From: an uncultured Faecalibacterium sp.
GTDB taxonomy: Bacteria > Bacillota > Clostridia > Oscillospirales > Ruminococcaceae
Direction: 5' to 3'
DNA: 16,774 nt
Assembly: GCA_934518555.1 (NCBI GenBank)
Contig: CAKSXW010000045.1
Span: 1-16,774, forward strand
The stretch's first letter is position 1. Each line of letters opens with the position of its first letter. The notes beneath the pieces were generated by a model, which saw only the letters and a list, made by a program, of their open reading frames with translations, did no database searches and was not told the DNA's origin. The position numbers and the translations under genes are program-made. Of this stretch, positions 1 to 6,922 are shown in pieces.

Positions 1-792
1 GATAACAGCAACATCGGTGTCCTTTGCGACGCCCTTGATCAGCATACCTTCCATGTCCTTTGTAACCTCCTTAACCACCGTACCCGGGATGGGGTTCAGG
101 CTGGAGAGCACCTCCAGCTCCACGTTGTATTTCTTTGCCAGCTCCACGCTGCGGTTGTTCAGCACCTGAGCACCCAGGGATGCCAGCTCCAGCATCTCGT
201 CGAAGGTGATCTCCTCCAGCTTCCGGGTGTTCCGCACCTTCCGGGGGTCGGCGGTGTAAACGCCTTCCACATCGGTAAAGATCTGGCAGCGGTCTGCGTG
301 CAGGGCTGCTGCAATGGCAACGGCACTGGTGTCGGAGCCGCCACGGCCCAGGGTGGTGATGTCGTCCAGCTTGTTCAGGCCCTGGAAGCCTGCCACCACC
401 ACCACACGGTTGCGCTCCAGCTCGGAGGAGATGCGCTCGGTCTCCAGTCGGCTGATGCGGGCCTTGGTGTAGGCACGGTCGGTGCGGAAGCCTGCCTGCC
501 AGCCCGTCAGGCTGATGGCATGGCAGCCCAGCTCGTTGAGGGCCATGGCCAGCAGTGCGATGCTGATCTGCTCACCGGAAGCCAGCAGCATATCCATCTC
601 ACGGGCCGAGGGGTTGTGGGTGATCTCGCCAGCCTTGGCGATCAGGTCATCGGTGGTGTCGCCCTGGGCAGAAACCACCACTACTACGTCATTGCCTGCA
701 TTGTGGGTGTTTGCCACGATGCGGGCTACGTTGAAGATACGGTCCCGGTCCCTCACCGAAGAACCGCCGAACTTCTGTACGATCAACGCCAT
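1..792 (-). CDS. lysC: Aspartate kinase, C-terminus cut by window start
   Basis: Phosphorylates aspartate to 4-phosphoaspartate, the first step towards lysine, threonine and methionine. The visible 264 residues begin MALIVQKFGGSSV, the family's N-terminal KFGGSS nucleotide/substrate motif. They continue through a GRGGSDTSAVA segment and FTDVEGVYTADPR, both standard for aspartokinase catalytic domains. The sequence runs off the window at KGVAKDTDVAVI, which is where the first regulatory ACT domain begins, so roughly the last third is missing. The start at 792 is supported by an AGAGGAG-type ribosome binding site about 8 bases upstream. It is the last visible gene of the minus-strand operon, 94 bases after thrB. 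That gap holds C/G-rich runs able to fold (about 820-840) but no U-tract, so I do not call a terminator there. Feedback control cannot be judged because the ACT domains lie outside. Confidence 0.95.
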   Translation of the reverse strand, partial: MALIVQKFGGSSVRDRDRIFNVARIVANTHNAGNDVVVVVSAQGDTTDDLIAKAGEITHNPSAREMDMLLASGEQISIALLAMALNELGCHAISLTGWQAGFRTDRAYTKARISRLETERISSELERNRVVVVAGFQGLNKLDDITTLGRGGSDTSAVAIAAALHADRCQIFTDVEGVYTADPRKVRNTRKLEEITFDEMLELASLGAQVLNNRSVELAKKYNVELEVLSSLNPIPGTVVKEVTKDMEGMLIKGVAKDTDVAVI

Positions 793-886
793 ATCTTGTC
801 ACTCTCCTCTTTTCTCCCCCAGGGTCCCCGGGGGGTCCAACGGGCGGAAGCGGCGGCCAGAGCCTTACACTTCCCTCTCCCGTATA

Positions 887-1792
887 TCATTCCACTGTTG
901 CGCCGGTGTTATCGGCATCCAACCGCAGCAATGTAAATGCTTCACATCCATCCAGGCCTTCCAGCAGCTCCAGGCCCTTTTCCAGCTTGGTATAAAACTT
1001 TTCAGCCTCGGCCTTTTCCGCCACTGCCATGACGGTGCTGCCGGCACCGGACACATACACCGCCTTGGCGCCGCAGAGCCGTGCCATATCAAACACCTCT
1101 TTGGAGCCAGGCATCAGGGGCATCCGGTAGGGCTGGTGCAGCCTATCCTCGGTGGCAATGGCCAGCAGGTCGTGGCGGCCCTCACAGAAGGCCGCAGGCA
1201 CCAGGGCAGCCCGGGACAGGTTGTAGACCGCATCCTTGTGGGACACCTGCTTGGGCAGGGCCGCCCGGGCGGCCTCTGTCAGCAGCTTGTAATCCGGCAC
1301 GATGGCGGCAAAGCACAGGCTCTCGTCCACATTCCGTTTGACGGAGTAGACCTTGCCCTCCTCGTACACGCTGCTGGTCAAGCCGCCCAGCAGGGCCGGG
1401 GCCACGTTGTCCGGGTGGCCCTCAATGGAGGTGGCCAGGGTCAGCAGCTCCTGGGTGTTCAGCACATCCCCCAGCATCCGGTTGGCTCCCAGCAGGCCTG
1501 CAATGATGCAGGCGGAGGAGGAGCCCAGGCCCCGTGCCATGGGGATGGGGTTGGTCTGGGTGATCCGGAGAGGCGGGATCTGCTTGCCCACCTTGTCGAA
1601 CAGGCCCTTGGCAGAGCGGTACACCAGGTTCGACTCCCCCCGGGGGATCCGGGTGCCGTCGGAGGCAGAGATGTTCAGCACATCGCTGTCCTCAAAGGTG
1701 ACGGTGTTGTACAGGGTCACTGCCAGGCCCAGGGCGTCAAAGCCGGAGCCGATGTTGGCACTGGTGGCAGGGACCGAAACCTTGATCTTCAT
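887..1792 (-). CDS. thrB: Homoserine kinase (GHMP family)
   Basis: Phosphorylates L-homoserine to O-phosphohomoserine, the committed step to threonine; cytosolic. The 301 residues match the usual family length. Visible motifs are the N-terminal VPATSANIGSGFDALG block, the GHMP phosphate-binding loop PMARGLGSSSACIIAG at about residues 84-99, and the C-terminal SGAGSTVMAVA block at about 249-259 (the family's G-S-G-P-T-like loop). The start at 1792 has a purine-rich AGGAAAGGGG ribosome binding site and lies 19 bases after the hom stop, so the two genes are co-transcribed and probably co-regulated. No threonine synthase gene is visible in the window, so the last step must be encoded elsewhere. 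The call is secure. Confidence 0.96.
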   Translation of the reverse strand: MKIKVSVPATSANIGSGFDALGLAVTLYNTVTFEDSDVLNISASDGTRIPRGESNLVYRSAKGLFDKVGKQIPPLRITQTNPIPMARGLGSSSACIIAGLLGANRMLGDVLNTQELLTLATSIEGHPDNVAPALLGGLTSSVYEEGKVYSVKRNVDESLCFAAIVPDYKLLTEAARAALPKQVSHKDAVYNLSRAALVPAAFCEGRHDLLAIATEDRLHQPYRMPLMPGSKEVFDMARLCGAKAVYVSGAGSTVMAVAEKAEAEKFYTKLEKGLELLEGLDGCEAFTLLRLDADNTGATVE

Positions 1793-1811
1793 TGCCGCAG
1801 CCCCTTTCCTG

Positions 1812-3047
1812 TTATGCTTCCTCCGGCAGACGCCGGAGCACCAGCTTTACGGTACCGCCCACGGCTTCCACTTTCCGGGCAGCTTCTGCCAGAGCCTTTT
1901 CGTCGGCACGCTCCACAAAGTAGGAGCAGCCGTCGTAGCGTTCGTCCACTACCTTGCCGTAGCCGTAGATAGCTTCCACCACCGCAGGAGCAATGCCTGC
2001 CACACGCACATAATATGCGGCAGGGTTGGGGTCCGTGAGCATCCCTTCCACCGGCTCGGCAGGCTGCCAGAACAGGCTGTCGTGGACCTTGGAGCCGTTT
2101 TTCAGGGCGTCCACCACGTCTGCCACCACAGCACTGGCGGTGGGCAGCTTGCCGGCACCCTTGCCGTAGAACACCACGTCTCCCAGCATATCGCCCTTGA
2201 CCAGCACGGCGTTGAACACGTCGTCCACGCTGGCCAACTGGTTGGCCCGGGGCACCAGGCAGGGCTCCACGCCGGCAGCCACGCTGCCGTCCTTGCCCTG
2301 CTTCATCCAGGCAATGAGCTTGATGACGCAGCCCATCCGCTGGGCGGCCTTGACGTCCCCGATGGTAATGGCCCGGATGCCCCGGGTGGGGATGTTCTGG
2401 GGGTAGATCTGGTGGCCGCAGACCATAGAGGACAGGATAGCGATCTTGCGGCAGGCGTCCCGGCCGTCCACGTCATCGCTGGGGTCCTTGGTCTCGGCGT
2501 AGCCCAGCTCCTGGGCGATCCGCAGCGCATCCTCAAAGCTCAGGTTCTCCTGCACCATCTTGGTGAGCATAAAGTTGGTGGTGCCGTTGACGATGCCCTG
2601 GACCTGGCTGATAACGTTGGCTGCCAGGCACTGATGCATGGGGGTGATGATGGGGGTACCGCCGCCCACCGAAGCCTCAAACAGAAAAGCACAGTCGTGC
2701 TCTTTGGCCAGAGCCAGCAGCTCTGCGCCGTAGGTGGCCACCATCTCCTTGTTGGAGGTGCACACGCTGCGGCCGCTTTCCAGGCAGGCCTTTACGTAGG
2801 GGTAGGCAAACCGGGTGCCGCCAATGGTCTCCACCACCACCCGGACCTCCGGGTCCTGGAGGATGGTGTCGATGCTCTTGACAAAAAGCTCTGCTGCCGG
2901 GTGGCCCGAAAAATCCTTCGGGTCCAGGATATACTTTACCTCCACCGGCTCACCGGCACGGCGGGAGACCCCGGCAGCATTGCGGCACAGCACCTCGTAC
3001 ACACCACTGCCTACGGTGCCAAAGCCCAGAATTGCGATTTTAGCCAT
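1812..3047 (-). CDS. hom: Homoserine dehydrogenase
   Basis: Reduces aspartate-4-semialdehyde to L-homoserine with NAD(P)H, at the branch point from lysine to threonine/methionine. The 411 residues start with a Rossmann loop GFGTVGSGV (about 8-16). They carry SNKE (98-101), the family signature GIVNGTTNFMLTKM (151-164), and GYAETKDPSDDVDGRDACRK (182-201), where D197 and K201 correspond to the catalytic Asp/Lys pair known in the family. The C-terminal 70 residues (from YVRVAGIAPAVVEAI) look like a compact ACT domain, giving a protein slightly shorter than the roughly 430-residue Bacillus-type enzymes. It follows the ACT-domain gene by 20 bases and precedes thrB by 19. A GAGGGA ribosome binding site supports the start. 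Threonine feedback through the ACT region is a family expectation, not shown here. Confidence 0.96.
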   Translation of the reverse strand: MAKIAILGFGTVGSGVYEVLCRNAAGVSRRAGEPVEVKYILDPKDFSGHPAAELFVKSIDTILQDPEVRVVVETIGGTRFAYPYVKACLESGRSVCTSNKEMVATYGAELLALAKEHDCAFLFEASVGGGTPIITPMHQCLAANVISQVQGIVNGTTNFMLTKMVQENLSFEDALRIAQELGYAETKDPSDDVDGRDACRKIAILSSMVCGHQIYPQNIPTRGIRAITIGDVKAAQRMGCVIKLIAWMKQGKDGSVAAGVEPCLVPRANQLASVDDVFNAVLVKGDMLGDVVFYGKGAGKLPTASAVVADVVDALKNGSKVHDSLFWQPAEPVEGMLTDPNPAAYYVRVAGIAPAVVEAIYGYGKVVDERYDGCSYFVERADEKALAEAARKVEAVGGTVKLVLRRLPEEA

Positions 3048-3067
3048 TTGCGTTCCCTCTCCCTCTG

Positions 3068-3499
3068 TTACAGATTATATCCGCAGCGGACCCCCACCAC
3101 CATGCGCTGGCGAGAGAGCTTTTCGGTCAGCTCCTCCGGGGTCATCTGCATGGTATCGGTGCGGATGGTCACCGCCACCAGGGCGGCACCGTTTTCCGGC
3201 GTAGACTGGTTGATGGTCACGATGCTGGCTCCTGCGGCACTGATGCCTGCCAGCAAACTCTGCAGGGCACCGGTCTCGTCCCGGAGGGTAGCCATAACGG
3301 TAATGACCTCCCGGCCATTTTCCGAATCAAAGATACAATCCTTATACTTGTAAAAAGCACTGCGGGACAGGTCCACGGCCCGGGTGGCTGCGGAAATACT
3401 CCGTGCCTCTCCGCTGGCCAACAGCTCCTTGGCCCGGACCACCTTGAGAAAGACCTCCGGCAGCACCTGAGCATCCACTAGATAAAAGCGGCGTTCCAA
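3068..3499 (-). CDS. ACT-domain protein, PheB/UPF0735-like
   Basis: A small putative amino-acid-sensing protein. From the chosen start it reads (M)ERRFYLVDAQVLPEVFLKV..., about 143 residues. It has a helix-turn-helix-like N-terminal half containing AVDLSRSAFYKYKD, followed by an ACT domain (about 68-143, ITVMATLRDETGALQSLL...). This is the architecture and length of B. subtilis PheB. The reading frame is open to an ATG at 3562, but that ATG lies on the edge of a TTGCAA-N17-TATCAT promoter whose -10 is downstream of it, so it cannot be the start on that transcript. A GAGGTGA ribosome binding site sits 5 bases before a TTG at 3499, my preferred start; a GTG at 3508 overlaps that site. As the first gene of the hom-thrB-lysC operon it may tune aspartate-family or aromatic amino acid flux. 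The ligand is unknown. The family is secure, the exact start less so. Confidence 0.85.
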   Translation of the reverse strand: MERRFYLVDAQVLPEVFLKVVRAKELLASGEARSISAATRAVDLSRSAFYKYKDCIFDSENGREVITVMATLRDETGALQSLLAGISAAGASIVTINQSTPENGAALVAVTIRTDTMQMTPEELTEKLSRQRMVVGVRCGYNL

Positions 3500-3538
3500 C
3501 TTGTTCACCTCACAAACACAAGTGTTCTTGCAGAGAAT

Positions 3539-3567
3539 ATGATAACATCCGGCCCCCTGCATTGCAA
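3539..3567 (-). promoter_or_regulatory. Sigma-A-type promoter of the ACT-hom-thrB-lysC operon
   Basis: On the minus strand TTGCAA (3567-3562) is separated by 17 bases from TATCAT (3544-3539). Transcription would begin near 3532, giving a leader of about 30 bases before the TTG/GTG starts. There is no room for a T-box or long riboswitch in that leader, so regulation by leader attenuation is unlikely unless transcription comes from further upstream. Confidence 0.65.
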
Positions 3568-3698
3568 GAGGTCGGATGCGATTTTGTCAGATTATCCAGT
3601 TTTGACTCGTGAAGTGCTCCGTTTCCTTGCAGGAATTGCCCTTGTCCGGCGGACTAAAGTGCGACTTCTCCGGCTTTCGTCCTCTTAGTGCGGACAGT

Positions 3699-6248
3699 TC
3701 AATCCGTATCCAGGTTACTTGTATCCTGGGGGATGACAACCGGCTGGGCATCCCCGGTATCCTCCGGTGCTGCTGCCACCGCCCCGTGGGAATAGTTGCA
3801 GGTGGCAGGCAGGTCGTCGGCACGGTAGTAGCCCACGGCGGTGCTGGGGCAGGAGCCGCCGGCCAGCAGACCGCTCTGGGTGCAGTAACGCCGCTCCACC
3901 ACTCCGGCAGAGGTGGGGAAGGCCTTGTAGGGCAGGTCTGCCTGGGCCTGTTCCATAAGAGCCTTCCAGGCCGTGACACAGGTACGGGTCTTGGCCTGCT
4001 GCTTGGTCAGGGTCTTGGTCATATCATAGGGTGCGTCGTAGCCCCACCACACTGCGGTGACGTAGTAGGGGGTGCCGCCCACGAACCACAGGTCCTTTTC
4101 GTCGCTGGCGGTACCGGTCTTGCCAAAGGCTTCCATGCCCTTGGAGTTGGGGTACCGGCCGCTGGCAGTACCTACGCTGGAGAACAACACGTTCTTCAGC
4201 ATACGGTTCATGATATAAGCCGTATCGGGGGTGAGAGCCTGGTAGCTGGTGGCATTGTTTTCCAGGTAGATGTTGCCGTCACGGTCCAGCACCCGGGTGT
4301 ACAGGTGAGGGGTGGTGTACTCGCCATCGTAGAAGATCTGGAAAGCCGCTGCCAGGGCCATGGGGGTCACGCCGTGGGTCTGGCTGCCCATGACCAGCTG
4401 GGCCAGGCCCACATCGTTGGTGGGGTCCAGGGTGTCCAGCTGCAGGGTGTTGTAGACAAAATTAAAGATGTTGCTGGCACCTACCAGGTCGCCCACTCGC
4501 ACTGCAATGGTGTTCAGAGACCGGGCCAGGCCGTTCCACAGCGGCACATCACCGCCGTCACCGTAGTTGCCGCCGTAGTTCCGGGGCCAGCTGCGCCAGG
4601 CGTTGGGGTAGGCCTTCAGCTGCTTGTCGCTCAGGCCCATCAGGCCGTTCTTGCGGCAGTAGTCCTCGTCCCGGATGATCATATCCTGCTTCTGGTACAG
4701 GGGCGAGTTGTTGAGCATGGTGGACCAGTTTACCAGGCCATACTCCACGCCCAGGGCATAGGTACCAATGGGCTTGATGGTAGAACCGGTCTGCCGCACC
4801 ACGTTGTAGGCACGGTTCAGGGAGAGGCTCTTGGTCTTTTGGCCCAGGCCGCCTACGATGGCCACCACGTTGCCGTCGTAGTCCAGGGTGACCATAGCCG
4901 CCTGGGTCCGCACGTTGCGGTAATAGTAGACGGTGCCGTCCTCCCCGGTCCGGGTCTTGGGGGTGCCGTCCTCGTTCATCACCTGCACGTCGTCGTCAGA
5001 AATGGAGGTGACCTCCTCCTCATGCCAACCGGCCGGGAAATAGGCATCCCCAGTGTTCAGCATCAGGTTTTCCATCTGAGACTGGAGCTTGGTGTTGACG
5101 GTGGCCTCGATGGTAAAGCCGCCGGTGTACAGCAGCTTCTGGGCGTCGGACTCCGAGATGCCCTCCTTAGCCATGATATCCTGCACCAGCTCGTTGAACA
5201 GGGCATCGGTAAAGTAGGAGGTAACGGAGGTGTTCTTCTTGTTGGAATCCTCTGCCAGCACCAAGGGCTGGGCCGCACCGTTGCGGTACTCCTCCTCGCT
5301 GATGACTCCCTGCTGCCACATATTATACATGATAAAATTGCGGCGGTGGATCAGATTTTCCGGGTTGGTATAGGGGTTATAGTTGGTGGGGTTTTTGGTA
5401 ATGGACGCAATGGTGGCGCACTCCCACAGGGTCAGCTGGCTGGTATCCTTGTTGAAGTACTCGTTGGCCGCCGTCTGCACGCCCTGGATGGTGCCGGTAA
5501 AGCTGATGGTGTTCAGGTAGGCCTCCAGGATGGTCTCCTTGGAGTAGCTGCGGCTCAGGCACAGGGCCCGGTAGATCTCCCGGAGCTTCCGGAGGGCACC
5601 CTGGATGCCGCTGGCACTGTTGTCGTCCGTCAGGTTCTTGATGAGCTGCTGCTCCAGGGTGGATGCACCCTGCTTGGAGCTATAGATGGGCAGCAGATAC
5701 TCGTTGATCATGGCACCAATGGTGCGCTTGAAGTTGACGCCGGGCTCATTGTAAAAGTCCTTGTCCTCCGTGCAGATAAAGGCATACTGCAGGTTTGTGG
5801 GGATCTGCTCCAGGTCGGCCCACACCCGGTGGCTGTTGGAGGACCGCAGGGTGGCATACTCCACCTGGGCCCCGGTGTCCGGGTCTGTGGCCATGACCAC
5901 ACTGGACTGGCTCAGCTGGATGTTGTCCAGGTCCAGCAGGTCGCCGTCGTTGGCGGTAGCCTGCACCACATAGTACACAGCTCCCACTGCCAGCAGGCTG
6001 CCGGCCATAATGCCCAGGCACAGCACCGTGGCAATGAGCCGCCCCACGAACCGCAGCACCGGGTGCCGGGATTTCTCCTTAGGCTCCTTGGGTGCCTTGG
6101 GGGCACGGGGCTCCTGCGCCGGCTGTTCCCGGCGACTCTGGCTGATATTTACTTTTCGTCCTGCCGCAGCGTGAGAAGAACCTTCTCCCCCGCCCCGGTG
6201 GATCTTTCGCATCTCATTGTTGGAGATAGGGATCGCCTCCTGACCCAT
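3699..6248 (-). CDS. Class A penicillin-binding protein (GT51 + transpeptidase)
   Basis: A bifunctional peptidoglycan synthase that polymerises glycan strands from lipid II and cross-links stem peptides outside the membrane. The 849 residues comprise a basic, Pro/Lys-rich cytosolic tail (about 1-66), one membrane anchor (about 68-96), a GT51 domain and a transpeptidase domain. In GT51 the catalytic Glu is E161 in TEDKDFYNEPG, followed by GASTLEQQLIKN and RKLREIYRALCL. In the transpeptidase, S489 of STIK is the nucleophile, followed by SLN (577-579) and KTG (710-712). In the first GT51 motif the usual His (EDxxFxxHxG) is replaced. The leader has no clear ribosome binding site before the ATG at 6248, while a perfect AGGAGG lies just inside the gene at codons 3-5 with no usable in-frame start at proper distance. 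It is transcribed alone. The 135 bases after its stop fold weakly (TGTCCG and CGGACA arms) without a U-tract, so the terminator is not obvious. Confidence 0.95.
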   Translation of the reverse strand: MGQEAIPISNNEMRKIHRGGGEGSSHAAAGRKVNISQSRREQPAQEPRAPKAPKEPKEKSRHPVLRFVGRLIATVLCLGIMAGSLLAVGAVYYVVQATANDGDLLDLDNIQLSQSSVVMATDPDTGAQVEYATLRSSNSHRVWADLEQIPTNLQYAFICTEDKDFYNEPGVNFKRTIGAMINEYLLPIYSSKQGASTLEQQLIKNLTDDNSASGIQGALRKLREIYRALCLSRSYSKETILEAYLNTISFTGTIQGVQTAANEYFNKDTSQLTLWECATIASITKNPTNYNPYTNPENLIHRRNFIMYNMWQQGVISEEEYRNGAAQPLVLAEDSNKKNTSVTSYFTDALFNELVQDIMAKEGISESDAQKLLYTGGFTIEATVNTKLQSQMENLMLNTGDAYFPAGWHEEEVTSISDDDVQVMNEDGTPKTRTGEDGTVYYYRNVRTQAAMVTLDYDGNVVAIVGGLGQKTKSLSLNRAYNVVRQTGSTIKPIGTYALGVEYGLVNWSTMLNNSPLYQKQDMIIRDEDYCRKNGLMGLSDKQLKAYPNAWRSWPRNYGGNYGDGGDVPLWNGLARSLNTIAVRVGDLVGASNIFNFVYNTLQLDTLDPTNDVGLAQLVMGSQTHGVTPMALAAAFQIFYDGEYTTPHLYTRVLDRDGNIYLENNATSYQALTPDTAYIMNRMLKNVLFSSVGTASGRYPNSKGMEAFGKTGTASDEKDLWFVGGTPYYVTAVWWGYDAPYDMTKTLTKQQAKTRTCVTAWKALMEQAQADLPYKAFPTSAGVVERRYCTQSGLLAGGSCPSTAVGYYRADDLPATCNYSHGAVAAAPEDTGDAQPVVIPQDTSNLDTD

Positions 6249-6318
6249 TCTGATAAATTACAGCGCACACTGCGCCGGATCTTGCAAAACTCAGGGTAAA
6301 CCCATCATACGATACCAT

Positions 6319-6347
6319 ATTATAGCACGGCGGCGCACCACGGGCAA
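6319..6347 (-). promoter_or_regulatory. Strong extended -10 promoter of the PBP gene
   Basis: Minus strand: TTGCCC (6347-6342), 17-base spacer, TATAAT (6324-6319), with a TG one base before the -10 (extended -10). The start would be near 6312, giving a leader of about 63 bases that contains a small perfect hairpin GCGCA-GTG-TGCGC (6265-6277). A second, weaker TATACT with an upstream TG lies at 6399-6394. Confidence 0.75.
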
Positions 6348-6498
6348 GAACCAATCTTCGGCCCCCTGCCGGGGCACCGGGCCCTTACAGCTCAGTATAC
6401 CACAATTGCTCCGGCAAAGTACAGCGTTCTGCTGTAAAAAATGATTTCCCGGCCCTTTGCCGGGCCATACTCTGGGGTGAAAGGAGTGTCCCTGCCCT

Positions 6499-6867
6499 AT
6501 GCGAAAACTGTGTCTGTGTTTGTTTTACGCCGTCTGCGTCTTTACCATCGTGTTCAGCCTGTTCTGGATGGCCCTACCCCGGCTGGAGCCGGCCCCGGAC
6601 CCCTCCGCCGAGACGCCGCCGGGCTCTGAGCCCAGCCTGGCGGCCCAGACCCTGCCGGACCCCACCGCCCCCTGCTATATCCTCCGGGATACCGGGGGCC
6701 GGGTGGCGGTATACCGCTGCGGCACCGGCAGCCCCGACACCCTGGAGCAGCTTACCGGCATCTACGTGAACCTTCTGCCGGAAAACGACGCCCTCCGGGT
6801 AAAACGGGGCATCCCGGTGTACAGCCGGGGGCAGCTGCAGCAGCTCCTGGAGGACCTGGGAGGATAA
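6499..6867 (+). CDS. Small membrane-anchored protein, BofC-C-terminal-like domain
   Basis: The 122 residues begin MRKLCLCLFYAVCVFTIVF, a signal peptide or membrane anchor (about 5-27). A Pro/Glu/Ser-rich linker (28-56) is followed by a compact domain (57-120) reading CYILRDTGGRVAVYR, LTGIYVNLLPENDALRVKRGIPVYS and QLLEDLGG. The pattern of a hydrophobic strand, 'G.vavy', 'T.I.v..LP..D...l..GI.vys...l..lLEDlg' resembles the C-terminal domain of BofC, a forespore protein acting on sigma-K signalling in Bacillus, and related small proteins of Clostridia. By inference it faces outside the membrane and may be sporulation- or envelope-related; the function is unknown. AAAGGAG lies upstream with a long 12-base spacing. 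It is divergent from the PBP gene across 250 bases and convergent with the phosphate transporter. No confident plus-strand promoter is seen. Confidence 0.75.
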   Translation: MRKLCLCLFYAVCVFTIVFSLFWMALPRLEPAPDPSAETPPGSEPSLAAQTLPDPTAPCYILRDTGGRVAVYRCGTGSPDTLEQLTGIYVNLLPENDALRVKRGIPVYSRGQLQQLLEDLGG

Positions 6868-6874
6868 GCTCCAC

Positions 6875-6909
6875 CAAAAACAGCCCCGGGCGGCATCGTC
6901 CGGGGCTGT
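6875..6909 (-). terminator. Intrinsic terminator of the phosphate transporter gene
   Basis: A 10-base-pair stem, ACAGCCCCGG (6880-6889) with CCGGGGCTGT (6900-6909) and a 10-base loop, is followed on the minus strand by TTTTT. It lies 14 bases after the stop of the minus-strand gene. The same stem may help end the convergent plus-strand gene, but there is no T-run on that side. Confidence 0.8.
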
Positions 6910-6922
6910 GACAGTACAAAGA

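Noticed and set aside
482..3353. Long plus-strand frames (482-1972, 1353-3353) opposite lysC, thrB and hom
   Set aside because: They are antisense to genes with full catalytic motifs; translations are rich in His/Gly/Gln with no domain. They arise from G/C-biased third positions.
3609..6299. 896-residue plus-strand frame opposite the PBP gene
   Set aside because: Shadow of a confirmed PBP; no ribosome binding site, low-complexity Gly/Val/His composition.
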